Positions 34,362 to 42,635 of a stretch of DNA of 64,000 nucleotides are shown here, piece after piece (the first letter of the stretch is position 1; the number at the start of each line of letters is the position of its first letter). The DNA is from JAFLCL01 sp964502175 (GTDB lineage Bacteria > Myxococcota_A > Polyangia > Polyangiales > Sandaracinaceae), in NCBI GenBank assembly GCA_964502175.1, contig CAZCVE010000005.1:1-64000 (forward strand), read 5' to 3'. The position numbers and the translations under genes were made by a program. The notes under the pieces were generated by a model that had not been told where the DNA came from, made no database searches, and saw only the letters and a list, made by a program, of their open reading frames with translations.

Positions 34362-34362
34362 C

Positions 34363-34917
34363 GTGCCCGTTCGCATCAAGGGCGCAGCGTTCAAGCAGGT
34401 GCTCGACACGTACGTCGAGGTGCGCGGCGCGGGCTTCCGCGACGACGTGATCGCGCGCTTGCCGGGCGACGCGGGCGCAGCGCTGCGCGACAACCTCGTG
34501 CTCGCGAGCGGCATGTACCCGATCGGCTGGTACGTCGCGATGCTGCAAGAGGCCGCGAGCGTCGCCGGCGGTGGGCTCGCGTTCACGCACGAGATCGGCC
34601 GTCGCTCGGCGGAGCGCGACATCGGCACGATCCACCGCCTCGTGTTCCGCGCGCTCTCGAAGGCCACGGTCGTGCGCCAGATCCCGCGCCTGATCGGCCT
34701 CTACTACGACGGCGGTCGCGGGGTCGCGACGGTGATCGAGACAGGCCGCATCCGGTTGAGCTTCCGCGATTTCGCAGGCTTCGAAGAGCACGCCTGGAAC
34801 GACTTCGCAGGCGGCTGCGGCGCGATGCTCGCAGCGACCGGCGTGGAGCGCACGAAGGCACGCATCGTCTCGGGTGGAACCGCCGATCACGCCGACATCG
34901 AAGTCACCCATGGCTGA
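34363..34917 (+). CDS. DUF2378/TIGR02265-like protein (copy 1)
   Basis: 184 residues with GTG start one base after the UbiB-like gene. Features include LASGMYPIGWYVAML, a helical middle, IPRLIGLYYDGGRG and RIRLSFRDFAGF near the end. The pattern recalls the myxobacterial DUF2378/TIGR02265 family, whose function is not known. It shares strong similarity over its whole length with a second gene about 1 kb downstream. Confidence 0.75.
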   Translation: MPVRIKGAAFKQVLDTYVEVRGAGFRDDVIARLPGDAGAALRDNLVLASGMYPIGWYVAMLQEAASVAGGGLAFTHEIGRRSAERDIGTIHRLVFRALSKATVVRQIPRLIGLYYDGGRGVATVIETGRIRLSFRDFAGFEEHAWNDFAGGCGAMLAATGVERTKARIVSGGTADHADIEVTHG

Positions 34918-35058
34918 CCCGACACCCTGCAGCGACGCTCCCAGCAACGACGCGACCGACGCCACGGCCTCTGCTGCCTCACGGCGCATCACACGCACTG
35001 CGCGCCGCGCTTCTCCCCTCGGACCTGCCGGACCCGTCGTGAAGTCCTCGCAACACCC

Positions 35059-35327
35059 GTCAGGGCGCGACGCTCGATGCAATGCACGCAGCGAGCGTCA
35101 CGCGATCGAGCGCGGTCGACGAGCACGCGCGCCTCGCGGTTCGCGATCACGCATCCGAGCACGCCCGGCAGGATCGAGGGGAGAAGCAGTCATCGAGACG
35201 ATGCGCCGTCATCGAGACGCGACTGCAACCGACCCCTGATCGCGTGATTGCCCAGCCCGTTCCGAAAGGAACGGGCTTCCTCGCAGCACCCGCTGCGAGT
35301 GTGTTGCCTCCGGTCTCGACCGGGGTC
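35059..35327. repeat. 269-bp direct repeat, left copy
   Basis: This stretch is repeated at 35613-35881 with the same length and high similarity at both ends. It includes ATGCAATGCACGCAGCGAGC, one copy of the GCCCGGCAGG family, and the hairpin AGCCCGTTCC-GAAA-GGAACGGGCT at about 35248-35271. The two copies flank the antitoxin-like gene. Confidence 0.85.
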
Positions 35328-35348
35328 AGCGGGTGCGAATCGGAAGCA

Positions 35349-35555
35349 TCAACGACGTCGCATCTGTTCGCGCGCTTGCTCCCACGGAATCGACGTCTCG
35401 GGGTGCGCTCGGTACTCCGCGAGGCGTCGCTCGAGCTCCGCGGCCTGCGCCGTCGTGAGCGGCTCGCGCTCGGCGTCTGCGGCGATGCGATCCCAGAGCT
35501 CCTGCACGTAGAGGATGCGCTCAGCGGTCGTCATCTGATCGAAGGACGCGGCCAT
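35349..35555 (-). CDS. Addiction-module antitoxin (TIGR02574-like), apparently orphan
   Basis: 68 residues from ATG at 35555. MTTAERILYVQELWDRIAAD followed by LTTAQAAELERRLAEYRAHP and IPWEQAREQM matches the small antitoxin family usually paired with ParE/RelE-type toxins. No toxin gene lies downstream on the same strand, where the partner is usually found; instead the left 269-bp repeat begins 21 bases away. It may be a remnant of a broken module, or an antitoxin retained alone. The gene is bracketed by 269-bp direct repeats. Confidence 0.8.
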   Translation of the reverse strand: MAASFDQMTTAERILYVQELWDRIAADAEREPLTTAQAAELERRLAEYRAHPETSIPWEQAREQMRRR

Positions 35556-35612
35556 CGGACGACTGTAGCGGGTAGGAGGGGCGAAGCCCACTGAGTCTCC
35601 TCCGAGTCTCAG

Positions 35613-35881
35613 GTCAGGCGCGACGCTCGATGCAATGCACGCAGCGAGCGTCATGCGATCGAGCGCGGTCGACGAGCACGCGCGCCTCGCGGTTCGCGAT
35701 CACGCATCCCAGCACGCCCGGCAGGTTCGAGGGGAGGTCCGGCCATCGAGAGCGTGCAGCTCGTGTCGAGACGCGACGGACATCACCCCTTGATCTTCTG
35801 ATCGCTCAGCCCGTTCCGAAAGGGACGGGCTTCCTCGCAGCGCTCGCTGCGAGTGTGTTGCCCCCGGTCTCGACCGGGGTC
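35613..35881. repeat. 269-bp direct repeat, right copy
   Basis: This is the second copy of the repeat at 35059-35327. It ends 58 bases before the start of the second DUF2378-like gene. Its hairpin, about 35811-35836, is slightly degraded: AGCCCGTTCC pairs with GGGACGGGCT. Confidence 0.85.
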
Positions 35882-35939
35882 CTCGAGGCAGCTTTTCCAT
35901 CGACGGAGTGCCGTATGCTCGCTCCTCGGCGAGGACCCG

Positions 35940-36500
35940 ATGCCCATTCGCATCAAGGGAGCGGCGTTTCATCAGCTCGTGCACAGCTACGGTGAGGTGC
36001 GCGGCGCCGCGTTTCGCGCGTCGGTGATCGAGCACGTCCCTGGGGCAGGCGGCGAGGCGCTCCGTCGCAAGGAGCTGCTCGCGTCCTCGATGGTGCCGAT
36101 CGACTGGTACGTCTCCATGCTGCGCACGGCCGCCGAGCTCTCGGGTGGCGGCCTCGCGTTCACGCGCCAGCTCGGCCACCACTCGGCGGCGCACGACATC
36201 GGCACGATCCATCGCGTCGTGTTCCGTCTCCTCTCGATCGACACGATCGTCCATCAGATCCCGCGCCTCATCGCGCTCTACTACGACGGCGGACGCGGCG
36301 AGCTGGTCGGCCACGATCCGGGCCGGATCCGCTTGAGGTTCCGCGACTTCGCGGGCTTCGACGATCACACGTGGCACGACTTCACCGGTGGCGCGGAGGC
36401 GATGATCGCCGCCACGGGCGTCGAGTCCGTCCGAGGACGGATCACGAGCGGAGGCACGCTCCATCAGGCGGAGATCGAGATCACCTACCGCGCATCATGA
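35940..36500 (+). CDS. DUF2378/TIGR02265-like protein (copy 2)
   Basis: 186 residues from ATG. It is paralogous to the gene at 34363-34917: both start with MPxRIKGAAF and share LVF or VVF helices, IPRLIxLYYDGGRG and the RIRL(S/R)FRDFAGF end. Unlike copy 1, its start is preceded by a 269-bp repeat rather than a coupled gene. The pair seems to arise from duplication of the gene plus intergenic DNA. The function of the family is unknown. Confidence 0.75.
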   Translation: MPIRIKGAAFHQLVHSYGEVRGAAFRASVIEHVPGAGGEALRRKELLASSMVPIDWYVSMLRTAAELSGGGLAFTRQLGHHSAAHDIGTIHRVVFRLLSIDTIVHQIPRLIALYYDGGRGELVGHDPGRIRLRFRDFAGFDDHTWHDFTGGAEAMIAATGVESVRGRITSGGTLHQAEIEITYRAS

Positions 36501-36512
36501 GCGAGCCGCGAG

Positions 36513-36567
36513 GCTCACCGCGCGATCGCGCTCTCGCTCGCCTCACGCGTCGGCGCGTCGCTGATCA
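36513..36567. repeat. 55-bp copy of the sterol desaturase 3' end (left repeat)
   Basis: It matches 38565-38631, the 3' end of the desaturase gene including its stop, with 2 mismatches and one 12-bp gap, in direct orientation. The lipoprotein gene stop codon lies only 4 bases after it. It mirrors the arrangement at 13024-14927. Confidence 0.85.
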
Positions 36568-36570
36568 CGC

Positions 36571-38454
36571 TCAGCCGCCGCAGGTCGAGCTCACGCAGAT
36601 GCCACGCACTCGACCGCGCAGCACGCCGGGCAACTCGTCGCTTCGCGAGCCGGCTGCATGCGCATTCGTGCGCCCATCGCAGAGGAAGCCGAAGCCGAGC
36701 GGTTCGCAGTCTTCATCGCGAGCACACGGCACGGCGCACGCGTGATCGACGGCGTCGCAGACGAGCGGGGCTGTCCCGCCGAGCCGGCTTCTCGCGCAGA
36801 GATCCGATGCAGCACCGGTCGCGTCGACCTCGCACAGCCATCCGACGTTGCAGAGGTCGTCGTCTCCATCGCACACGAAGTCGCCGGTCCCGCCGAGATA
36901 GGGGACGCTGCACTCGAAGCTGGCTCGAGCGTAGGCAGCGACCTCGAGCTCGTGGAGCACGACGCGTTGTGGCGTCGGACCGCAGAGCTCGGCGATGTCC
37001 GAGTTGAGCGCTTCGTCGTCGTAATACCAACCGGGACCCGTGAGGTCGTCACGCGAGAGCTGCCTGATCCGACAACGCTCCTGGGCCGACATGCCGGTGC
37101 CGACGACATCCACCAGCTCGCGACCCGGCAGCGACGTGCATCCCGAGGCCGCGCCGCTCTCCCCTGGCGAGAGCAGCTCGAACACGTCGCAGCGCACTCG
37201 ACCGTCCTCGTGAACGTGCACGGGTCGAGGCAAGCATCTCGGGTTCACTGCGTCCGCAACCTGCGCGAGGGTCCGGTCGAGGGCCCGCTCGAAGCTCGGC
37301 GAGCAGATCGAAGAGAGCGAGACGCGCACTCCAGCTGCGGCGAGCCCCGCGAGGGTCTGCACGAAGCGAACGGGTGGTGTCGCGGATCCGTTTGCCGTGG
37401 AGCACGACGGAACGAGCTCCGTCCCTGCCGCGTTCGGGCGCTCGGTCATCGACGGTTGCACGAGGATGCCGCTGTAGTCGCCGATGTCTGCGCGAGGCTC
37501 CGTGTCCGGCGGAATGCCCACGATGCCGGAGAGGACGAGGCGCGACGGATCTGTGCGTAAGCCCAGCAGTCCATTGACGTAGCGATCGAGGGTTTGGAGG
37601 AATCCCATCGACGGCGCCGCGAAGGTGGAGCACCGCAGCTCGTCTGGGATGGTTGCGAACCTCGGGTCGTCCGTCGAGAGGAGGACGTCATCCCGCAGCG
37701 AGCAGTCGTCTTCGTCCGTGACGAACACGATCGCGAGCACGGAGTCGGGTCGCAAGAAGCCGAGGTTTGCCGCGTCTCCGTGGCCGGGAAGCATGTGCGG
37801 AGCACCGTCCGGGCCCGTGAAGCGTGGCGGTGAGTAGCCGGGCCGCGTCCACAGCGATGTGGTCGAGGGGGTGAGCGCCTTGAGCGCTGCTTCGAGCGGC
37901 TGCTCGAAGCGACAGCCGCTCGTGCCGACGCTCGCGACGCAGCCGATCGTCGTGGCGAAGTCCGCCGCGTCGTCCCTCTCGGCGTCGAACATGAAGACGC
38001 CCGACGGGTACGTCGACACGCAGGTCTCCGAAGTGCTGTCGCTCCGCGCGAGGAGAATTCCGTCGTCCCCGAGGCCCGCCGCACAGCTCGGGACGTCGGT
38101 GTTCCGTCCGGCCCCCATGTCGGTCGTCACGAGTCCGACGTGAAGCGACAGCACTGGATCGAAGTCGCGCACGCCGTCCGCATCGCGATCCCCCGACGCG
38201 AGCGCTTGCACCACGCGCGGCAGCTCAGCGACGAGCGCGGCCTGTTCCTCGACCATCGACTCGGAATTGTCGATCACGAGCAAGAGGTCCACCTCGTCGA
38301 CGTCTGGGGTGGGGACCTGCACCGACCAGCTCTCTCGCGGGCTCGCGCACGACGACGCCGCCGGCTCGCATGCTTCGACCAGCGCGATCAGCGCGAAGAC
38401 CACGCTCGATTCCGCCAACCGCGCTCGCCCCGATTGGGTCGTTGCTCCGCTCAT
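36571..38454 (-). CDS. VWA-domain lipoprotein
   Basis: About 627 residues from ATG at 38454. The N-terminus has a hydrophobic stretch followed by ALVEACEP, a plausible lipobox. The VWA fold begins with LLLVIDNSESMVEEQ, the intact MIDAS motif DxSxS, then FVTDEDDCS. The C-terminal part is cysteine-rich with repeated CDGDDD/CNVGWLC-type units. Such lipoproteins are common in myxobacteria and are thought to bind surface ligands. The gene is bracketed by copies of the neighbouring desaturase 3' end. Confidence 0.85.
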   Translation of the reverse strand: MSGATTQSGRARLAESSVVFALIALVEACEPAASSCASPRESWSVQVPTPDVDEVDLLLVIDNSESMVEEQAALVAELPRVVQALASGDRDADGVRDFDPVLSLHVGLVTTDMGAGRNTDVPSCAAGLGDDGILLARSDSTSETCVSTYPSGVFMFDAERDDAADFATTIGCVASVGTSGCRFEQPLEAALKALTPSTTSLWTRPGYSPPRFTGPDGAPHMLPGHGDAANLGFLRPDSVLAIVFVTDEDDCSLRDDVLLSTDDPRFATIPDELRCSTFAAPSMGFLQTLDRYVNGLLGLRTDPSRLVLSGIVGIPPDTEPRADIGDYSGILVQPSMTERPNAAGTELVPSCSTANGSATPPVRFVQTLAGLAAAGVRVSLSSICSPSFERALDRTLAQVADAVNPRCLPRPVHVHEDGRVRCDVFELLSPGESGAASGCTSLPGRELVDVVGTGMSAQERCRIRQLSRDDLTGPGWYYDDEALNSDIAELCGPTPQRVVLHELEVAAYARASFECSVPYLGGTGDFVCDGDDDLCNVGWLCEVDATGAASDLCARSRLGGTAPLVCDAVDHACAVPCARDEDCEPLGFGFLCDGRTNAHAAGSRSDELPGVLRGRVRGICVSSTCGG

Positions 38455-38564
38455 CTCCGAAAGGTCCCGCTCCAGCGATGACACGTCAACGCTCACGGAG
38501 GCCGCGCTTGGGCGTCACGCGGTCCCCCGCGGACCTGTCGGCTCGGCGGTCCGCACGGAGGTGC

Positions 38565-38631
38565 GCTCAACGCGCGATCGCGCTCTCGCTCGCTTCACGC
38601 GTCGGCTCGTCCGTCGGCGCGTCGCTGATCA
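38565..38631. repeat. Sterol desaturase 3' end (right repeat, in gene)
   Basis: These are the native last codons and stop of the desaturase gene, repeated at 36513-36567. Relative to that copy it has an extra 12 bases (CTCGTCCGTCGG) and 2 other differences. Confidence 0.85.
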
Positions 38632-39481
38632 GCTTCGTGTCCGCGATCACGTCGCGCTCGTCGGGCTCCGCGGCCTGCTTCGCGCCGACCTTCGTCGACT
38701 CACCACGCGGCGGCAGCGGCGGTGCCCAGCGCATGAGATCTGCGGGGACCTTGCCGCGGTAGTACTCGGCCTCGGGGTCCATCCACGTGCCCATCAGCTT
38801 GTCCCAGAACGTGAAGAACTGGCCGTAGTTCACGCGGAAGTACCAGTGATGGAGCGTGTGGTGGTTGCACGTGTTCACGATGCTGCCGCGCACCACGGTC
38901 ACGCGGTCGTGGATCATGATCGTCCACGTCATGATGAACGCGAGCACGCCGAGGTAGACCCACGCGTTCAGCGGCACGAGGAACGCGAAGATGTGCGTGG
39001 GGATCGCCTGCGCGAAGCTGTCGAGCGGATGGAAGGCCATCGAGACGAAGCTGTTGCTCTCGCGCCACTTGTGATGCGGCTTGTGGATGTGCTTGAAGAG
39101 CCATCCCTTGTGGAGCGCGCGGTGCGTCCAGTAGACGCACGTCTCGGTGAACACGAGGTACACGACGATGCTGCCGAGCAGGTACGGCAGCCCGTGCTCG
39201 AGCGGCCCCCAGTAGATGCGCGAGTAGCCGTTCGCGATCGCCCAGTGGAACGGCACCGTGAGCGCGGCGTTGCCGAGCGTGCCGTAGAGGCCCCACTTGA
39301 TCTGCTCGCGGAGCACCTTGGGCTCGGCCACGTACGTGGGGTGGAAGTACTTCTTTCCCCACACGAAGAAGACCATGTAGCTCAGGCCGCTGATGCCGAG
39401 GTACGCGACGAGCCCGCCGATCACCAGCAAGAGGAACTGGTTGAGGGCCGTCTCCTCCAGGCCGAGCAGCGTGATGAACAT
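38567..39481 (-). CDS. Sterol desaturase / fatty acid hydroxylase family protein
   Basis: 304 residues with about five membrane helices and the histidine boxes of the family: HRALH, HKPHHK and NHHTLHHW. These bind a di-iron centre used for desaturation or hydroxylation of sterols or lipids (ERG3-like). Some myxobacteria make sterols, so a C-5-type sterol desaturase is plausible, but a carotenoid or fatty acid substrate cannot be excluded. The charged C-terminal tail of about 45 residues is poorly conserved in appearance; its DNA is the part duplicated at 36513. Confidence 0.88.
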   Translation of the reverse strand: MFITLLGLEETALNQFLLLVIGGLVAYLGISGLSYMVFFVWGKKYFHPTYVAEPKVLREQIKWGLYGTLGNAALTVPFHWAIANGYSRIYWGPLEHGLPYLLGSIVVYLVFTETCVYWTHRALHKGWLFKHIHKPHHKWRESNSFVSMAFHPLDSFAQAIPTHIFAFLVPLNAWVYLGVLAFIMTWTIMIHDRVTVVRGSIVNTCNHHTLHHWYFRVNYGQFFTFWDKLMGTWMDPEAEYYRGKVPADLMRWAPPLPPRGESTKVGAKQAAEPDERDVIADTKLISDAPTDEPTREASESAIAR

Positions 39482-39557
39482 CGCGTCCGAGGGTAGCCGC
39501 TACGGTCGCTCGCGGCCAAGCGCGTGACGCCAGCTCTTCGTGCGGGGTCGTCCGCGG

Positions 39558-40526
39558 TCAGGGAACGAGCTCGCACGCCCCGTACGCGACATCACCGAGA
39601 CGAAGGGTCGGGAGGTCCGGCGTGCAGCGACGATCCGCGGGGCACGACGTCGCGCCGCTCGCGTCCTGGCCGCACGAGGGCACGCACACGAACACGCCGC
39701 CCTCGATCTCGCACGTGAGCCCCGCGTCGCACTCCTCGCCGATCTGCGATCCATCGCAGCTCGCACCGAGCGTCCCCGTGCCGAGGTGACGACACTCGAG
39801 CACGCCGATCGCCGCGCTCATCTCCGCGTTCGGCAGGCCCATGAGGTCGCACGCGTCGCCGTCGAAGCAGCCCACGTTCGCGAGCGGATCACACGGGATC
39901 GAGCAGACGGATACGAACCCACCGTCGGGATCGGTCATGCGCACGCAGCGCGACGTGCCTGCGCTCTGATCGCACTCCGCGTCGGTGAGGCACTCGCGGT
40001 GACACGACGGTCGCCCGAGCACCCGCACGCGCGCGCACCGTTCGTCCGCGCCGCAGTGCACGTCGAGCGCGCACGTCTCGCGGCCCGGCGCTCCCGTCGC
40101 GGCGTCGACGTCGATCGCAGCGTCGCCCACGCCTGCGTCTCCGGTGATCGGCTCGCATCGACCGTCCACGCACGCGCCGCCGAGCCCGCACGTCGCGTCG
40201 CACAGATCGAAGCAGCCCTCGATCGTGCACACGCGGCCCGCGCCGCAGCTCGTCGCGTCGCACGCTGGATCGTCGGTGAGCGTGCAGACGCCCACGCCAT
40301 CCGCGCTGCCGAGGCATCGCTCGCTCGCGCCGCACGCGGCGTGTGTCGCGCACCCCGATCGACAGCGCCCGAGCGAGCACGTGAGCCCACCGCCGCAGTC
40401 GGACGTCTGCGCGCACCTGCCGCCCAGAGACAGCCGCGACTCGCACGCACCGAGCGCGTGCGCGCCGAAGAGCGCGACGCCCGCCGCGACGAGCGTCGCG
40501 AGCGGACGCGCTCGCAACGTGCTCAC
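39558..40526 (-). CDS. Cysteine-rich lipoprotein
   Basis: About 322 residues. The start is GTG at 40526, which overlaps the TGA of the upstream gene (GTGA). The signal peptide ends in a lipobox AHALGAC. The mature protein has many CxxxxxCGxGLxC-type units (for example CAQTSDCGGGLTC), a pattern of disulfide-rich repeats in myxobacterial surface lipoproteins. It probably forms an operon with the upstream lipoprotein gene. Confidence 0.8.
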   Translation of the reverse strand: MSTLRARPLATLVAAGVALFGAHALGACESRLSLGGRCAQTSDCGGGLTCSLGRCRSGCATHAACGASERCLGSADGVGVCTLTDDPACDATSCGAGRVCTIEGCFDLCDATCGLGGACVDGRCEPITGDAGVGDAAIDVDAATGAPGRETCALDVHCGADERCARVRVLGRPSCHRECLTDAECDQSAGTSRCVRMTDPDGGFVSVCSIPCDPLANVGCFDGDACDLMGLPNAEMSAAIGVLECRHLGTGTLGASCDGSQIGEECDAGLTCEIEGGVFVCVPSCGQDASGATSCPADRRCTPDLPTLRLGDVAYGACELVP

Positions 40527-41008
40527 TCGAAGCAGGCCGAGAGCGCCTGCGCCGCCATGATCGAGTCCGGCTGCGGGCACGCGTTGATCGCCGTGTTCAG
40601 CTGATCGTTACAGGCCGTGGTCGTCGCCGACGACGGCGGGCACATGCTCGCCGCGTTGTTCATGCACGTCTCGAAGCTCGAGACCGCGCGCGCCACGCAG
40701 TCGTACGTCGGCCCGAGCTCCGAGCTGAAGTCCATGTACACGCCGCGCTGGCAGTTCCACTCCGCGCCCTGGAACGGGCTGTTCGCCATCGCCGCCGTGC
40801 GGCACTCGGTCTCCGTCGTGGTCCCCGCGATCTGCGGGCAGCGCGAGCAGATGGTGTTCACCATGCGGTCGAACGTCGACTCCACGCGCGTGAACGGATC
40901 ACCTCCGCCGCAGCCCGCGAGCGCGAGCGTCGCTCCGAGGAGGGCAGGCGAGATCGCGAGGGCGCGCAGGGCGCGCTCGAAGGTCGTGTGCGTCGTGGGG
41001 CTCGTCAT
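40523..41008 (-). CDS. Small lipoprotein
   Basis: About 161 residues from ATG at 41008, with a lipobox LALAGC after the signal segment. The mature region contains eight or more cysteines, including ICSRCP and ACNDQLNTAINACP, spaced in a helical pattern. No known family was recognised. It is translationally coupled to the next, larger cysteine-rich lipoprotein. Confidence 0.75.
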   Translation of the reverse strand: MTSPTTHTTFERALRALAISPALLGATLALAGCGGGDPFTRVESTFDRMVNTICSRCPQIAGTTTETECRTAAMANSPFQGAEWNCQRGVYMDFSSELGPTYDCVARAVSSFETCMNNAASMCPPSSATTTACNDQLNTAINACPQPDSIMAAQALSACFE

Positions 41009-41060
41009 GACGCACACGATAGGCGAGCCTCGCCCCACTTCTCAACGGGCTCTCACCGCG

Positions 41061-41942
41061 ATGCATCACGACGAAGTGCTCGGCCGCGTCTCTGCCCTCG
41101 CAGCGTCCCTCGGTCTCCCCTCGACACCGCGCCTGATCGCCGATCGCTCGAACCTCGTGCTCGCGCTCGATCCGCACCCCGTCGTCGCGCGCGTCGCGAT
41201 GGCCACGTCGGCCGTGCGCGTCGGCATCGCGTGGCTCCGCCGCGAGGTCGAGGTCTCACGCTTCCTCGGTCATTCGCTCTCCACCCAGCCGAGCGCGCAC
41301 ATCGACGCGGGCCCGCACGATCTCGGCGATCTCGTCGTCAGCTTCTGGGCGCGCGAGACGCTCGAAGAGCGCGTCGATCCACACGCCGCGGGGAGGGCGC
41401 TCGCTTCGTGTCATCGTGCCCTCGCGAGCTACCCGCGCGAGGCCCTCCCGCACCTCGGCGCGTGGGACGAAGTCCGCGCGATCCGATCACGCGCCCGCGC
41501 GAGCCAGCACCTCGACGACACCGATCGCCTCGCGCTCGATCGCGGCTTCGATCGCGCAGCGCAGATCCTCGAGACCGCTTCGTCTCGCACCGCCTCGATG
41601 CAGGCCGTCCACGGCGACGCGCACCTCGGCAACGTGCTCGAGACCTCACGCGGCGCGATCTGGACCGACTGGGAAGACGCCTTCCTCGGCCCCCTCGAGT
41701 ACGACCTCGCTTGCCTCCGCTCGCGCATGGAGCTCTTCGGCGAGCAGCAGGACGAGATCGAGCGCGCGTGCGCGGCCTACGACGTCGATCACGATCGCGA
41801 CCTCGTCCGTGAGCTCGGCGTCGTGCGCAACGTGCAAGTCATCGCGTGGCTCGCCGTGTTCGCCGAGCGCCAGCCCGAGCTCGCGCCCCGCATGCGCGCC
41901 CGCCTCACCAAGCTCGCGCAGTCGCTCCGCTCGGATGCGTGA
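41061..41942 (+). CDS. Aminoglycoside phosphotransferase-fold kinase
   Basis: 293 residues. The APH-type catalytic motif is VHGDAHLGNVL, followed by IWTDWEDAFLGPLEYDLA, the usual Asp-containing metal site. The N-terminal nucleotide lobe is short. APH-fold enzymes phosphorylate small molecules such as choline, sugars or antibiotics; the substrate is unknown. It is divergent from the lipoprotein pair and convergent with the next gene, with 3 bases between stops. Confidence 0.85.
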   Translation: MHHDEVLGRVSALAASLGLPSTPRLIADRSNLVLALDPHPVVARVAMATSAVRVGIAWLRREVEVSRFLGHSLSTQPSAHIDAGPHDLGDLVVSFWARETLEERVDPHAAGRALASCHRALASYPREALPHLGAWDEVRAIRSRARASQHLDDTDRLALDRGFDRAAQILETASSRTASMQAVHGDAHLGNVLETSRGAIWTDWEDAFLGPLEYDLACLRSRMELFGEQQDEIERACAAYDVDHDRDLVRELGVVRNVQVIAWLAVFAERQPELAPRMRARLTKLAQSLRSDA

Positions 41943-41945
41943 GCC

Positions 41946-42572
41946 TCAGAACCAGCCCTCCACCGACACGCCTCTCGCCGTCGGCACCACGCGCACGCCC
42001 GGCGTCGTCGGCTCGGTCCACGTGTCTTCTTCGTGCGTGAAGAGCGACACGAGCGTCATCACCACGCCCGCGAGCTCGAACAGCCCCTCGACCACGAACA
42101 GCGTCGCGCCCGCGTCGTCGACGTGCGGCGGCGCGAGCGCGATCTTCGCCCACGGACCGAGCAGCGGCACGTAGCCCCAGCGCTCGTACTCCGCGAGACG
42201 CGGCGCCGGATAGAGGAGCGTGCGCACGTCGTTGTGCCCCTGCGCCGTCGACACTGCGGTGCTCACGATCTGGAGCACGTAGAACGCCCCGAAGATCGCG
42301 AGCCCGCCTCCCACGCCTTGCCAGTCCGTGCCCCACACGAACTGCCGTCCACGCTGCATGCACCGCCCGGCGTGCAGCTCGAGCCCGAGCTCGCACATCG
42401 CCACCGGCGCGAACGACGGCGGCGGCGGCACGCTCTCCACAGAAACATCCGCAGACGGCTCAGCCAGCGGCTCGTCCGCACGCGCCGTCCGAGCGGCGCT
42501 CACGAGACACGCGACCACGAAGAGCCACCGAGTCGCCGAGCACGCACGTCGAGCGGTCATCGCGCTTGCCAT
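41946..42572 (-). CDS. Secreted/membrane protein, unknown
   Basis: 208 residues. The signal peptide (about 1-30, ending in TARAD) is followed by a Pro-rich stretch, a conserved-looking CELGLELHAGRCMQRGRQF segment with two cysteines, and two hydrophobic segments at about 90-110 and 160-185. The start at 42572 fits the signal peptide; ATG at residue 5 is an alternative. No family recognised. Confidence 0.65.
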   Translation of the reverse strand: MASAMTARRACSATRWLFVVACLVSAARTARADEPLAEPSADVSVESVPPPPSFAPVAMCELGLELHAGRCMQRGRQFVWGTDWQGVGGGLAIFGAFYVLQIVSTAVSTAQGHNDVRTLLYPAPRLAEYERWGYVPLLGPWAKIALAPPHVDDAGATLFVVEGLFELAGVVMTLVSLFTHEEDTWTEPTTPGVRVVPTARGVSVEGWF

Positions 42573-42635
42573 CGCACACACCCCGCGCCACGCAACGCGC
42601 GCCGCTGACGACGCGCCGCGGTGTACTGTCGTCCT

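Noticed and set aside
35248..35276. Standard intrinsic terminator
   Set aside because: The GAAA-looped stem is perfect but no T-tract follows, and its slightly degraded copy at about 35811 likewise lacks one. It is reported only as part of the 269-bp repeat.
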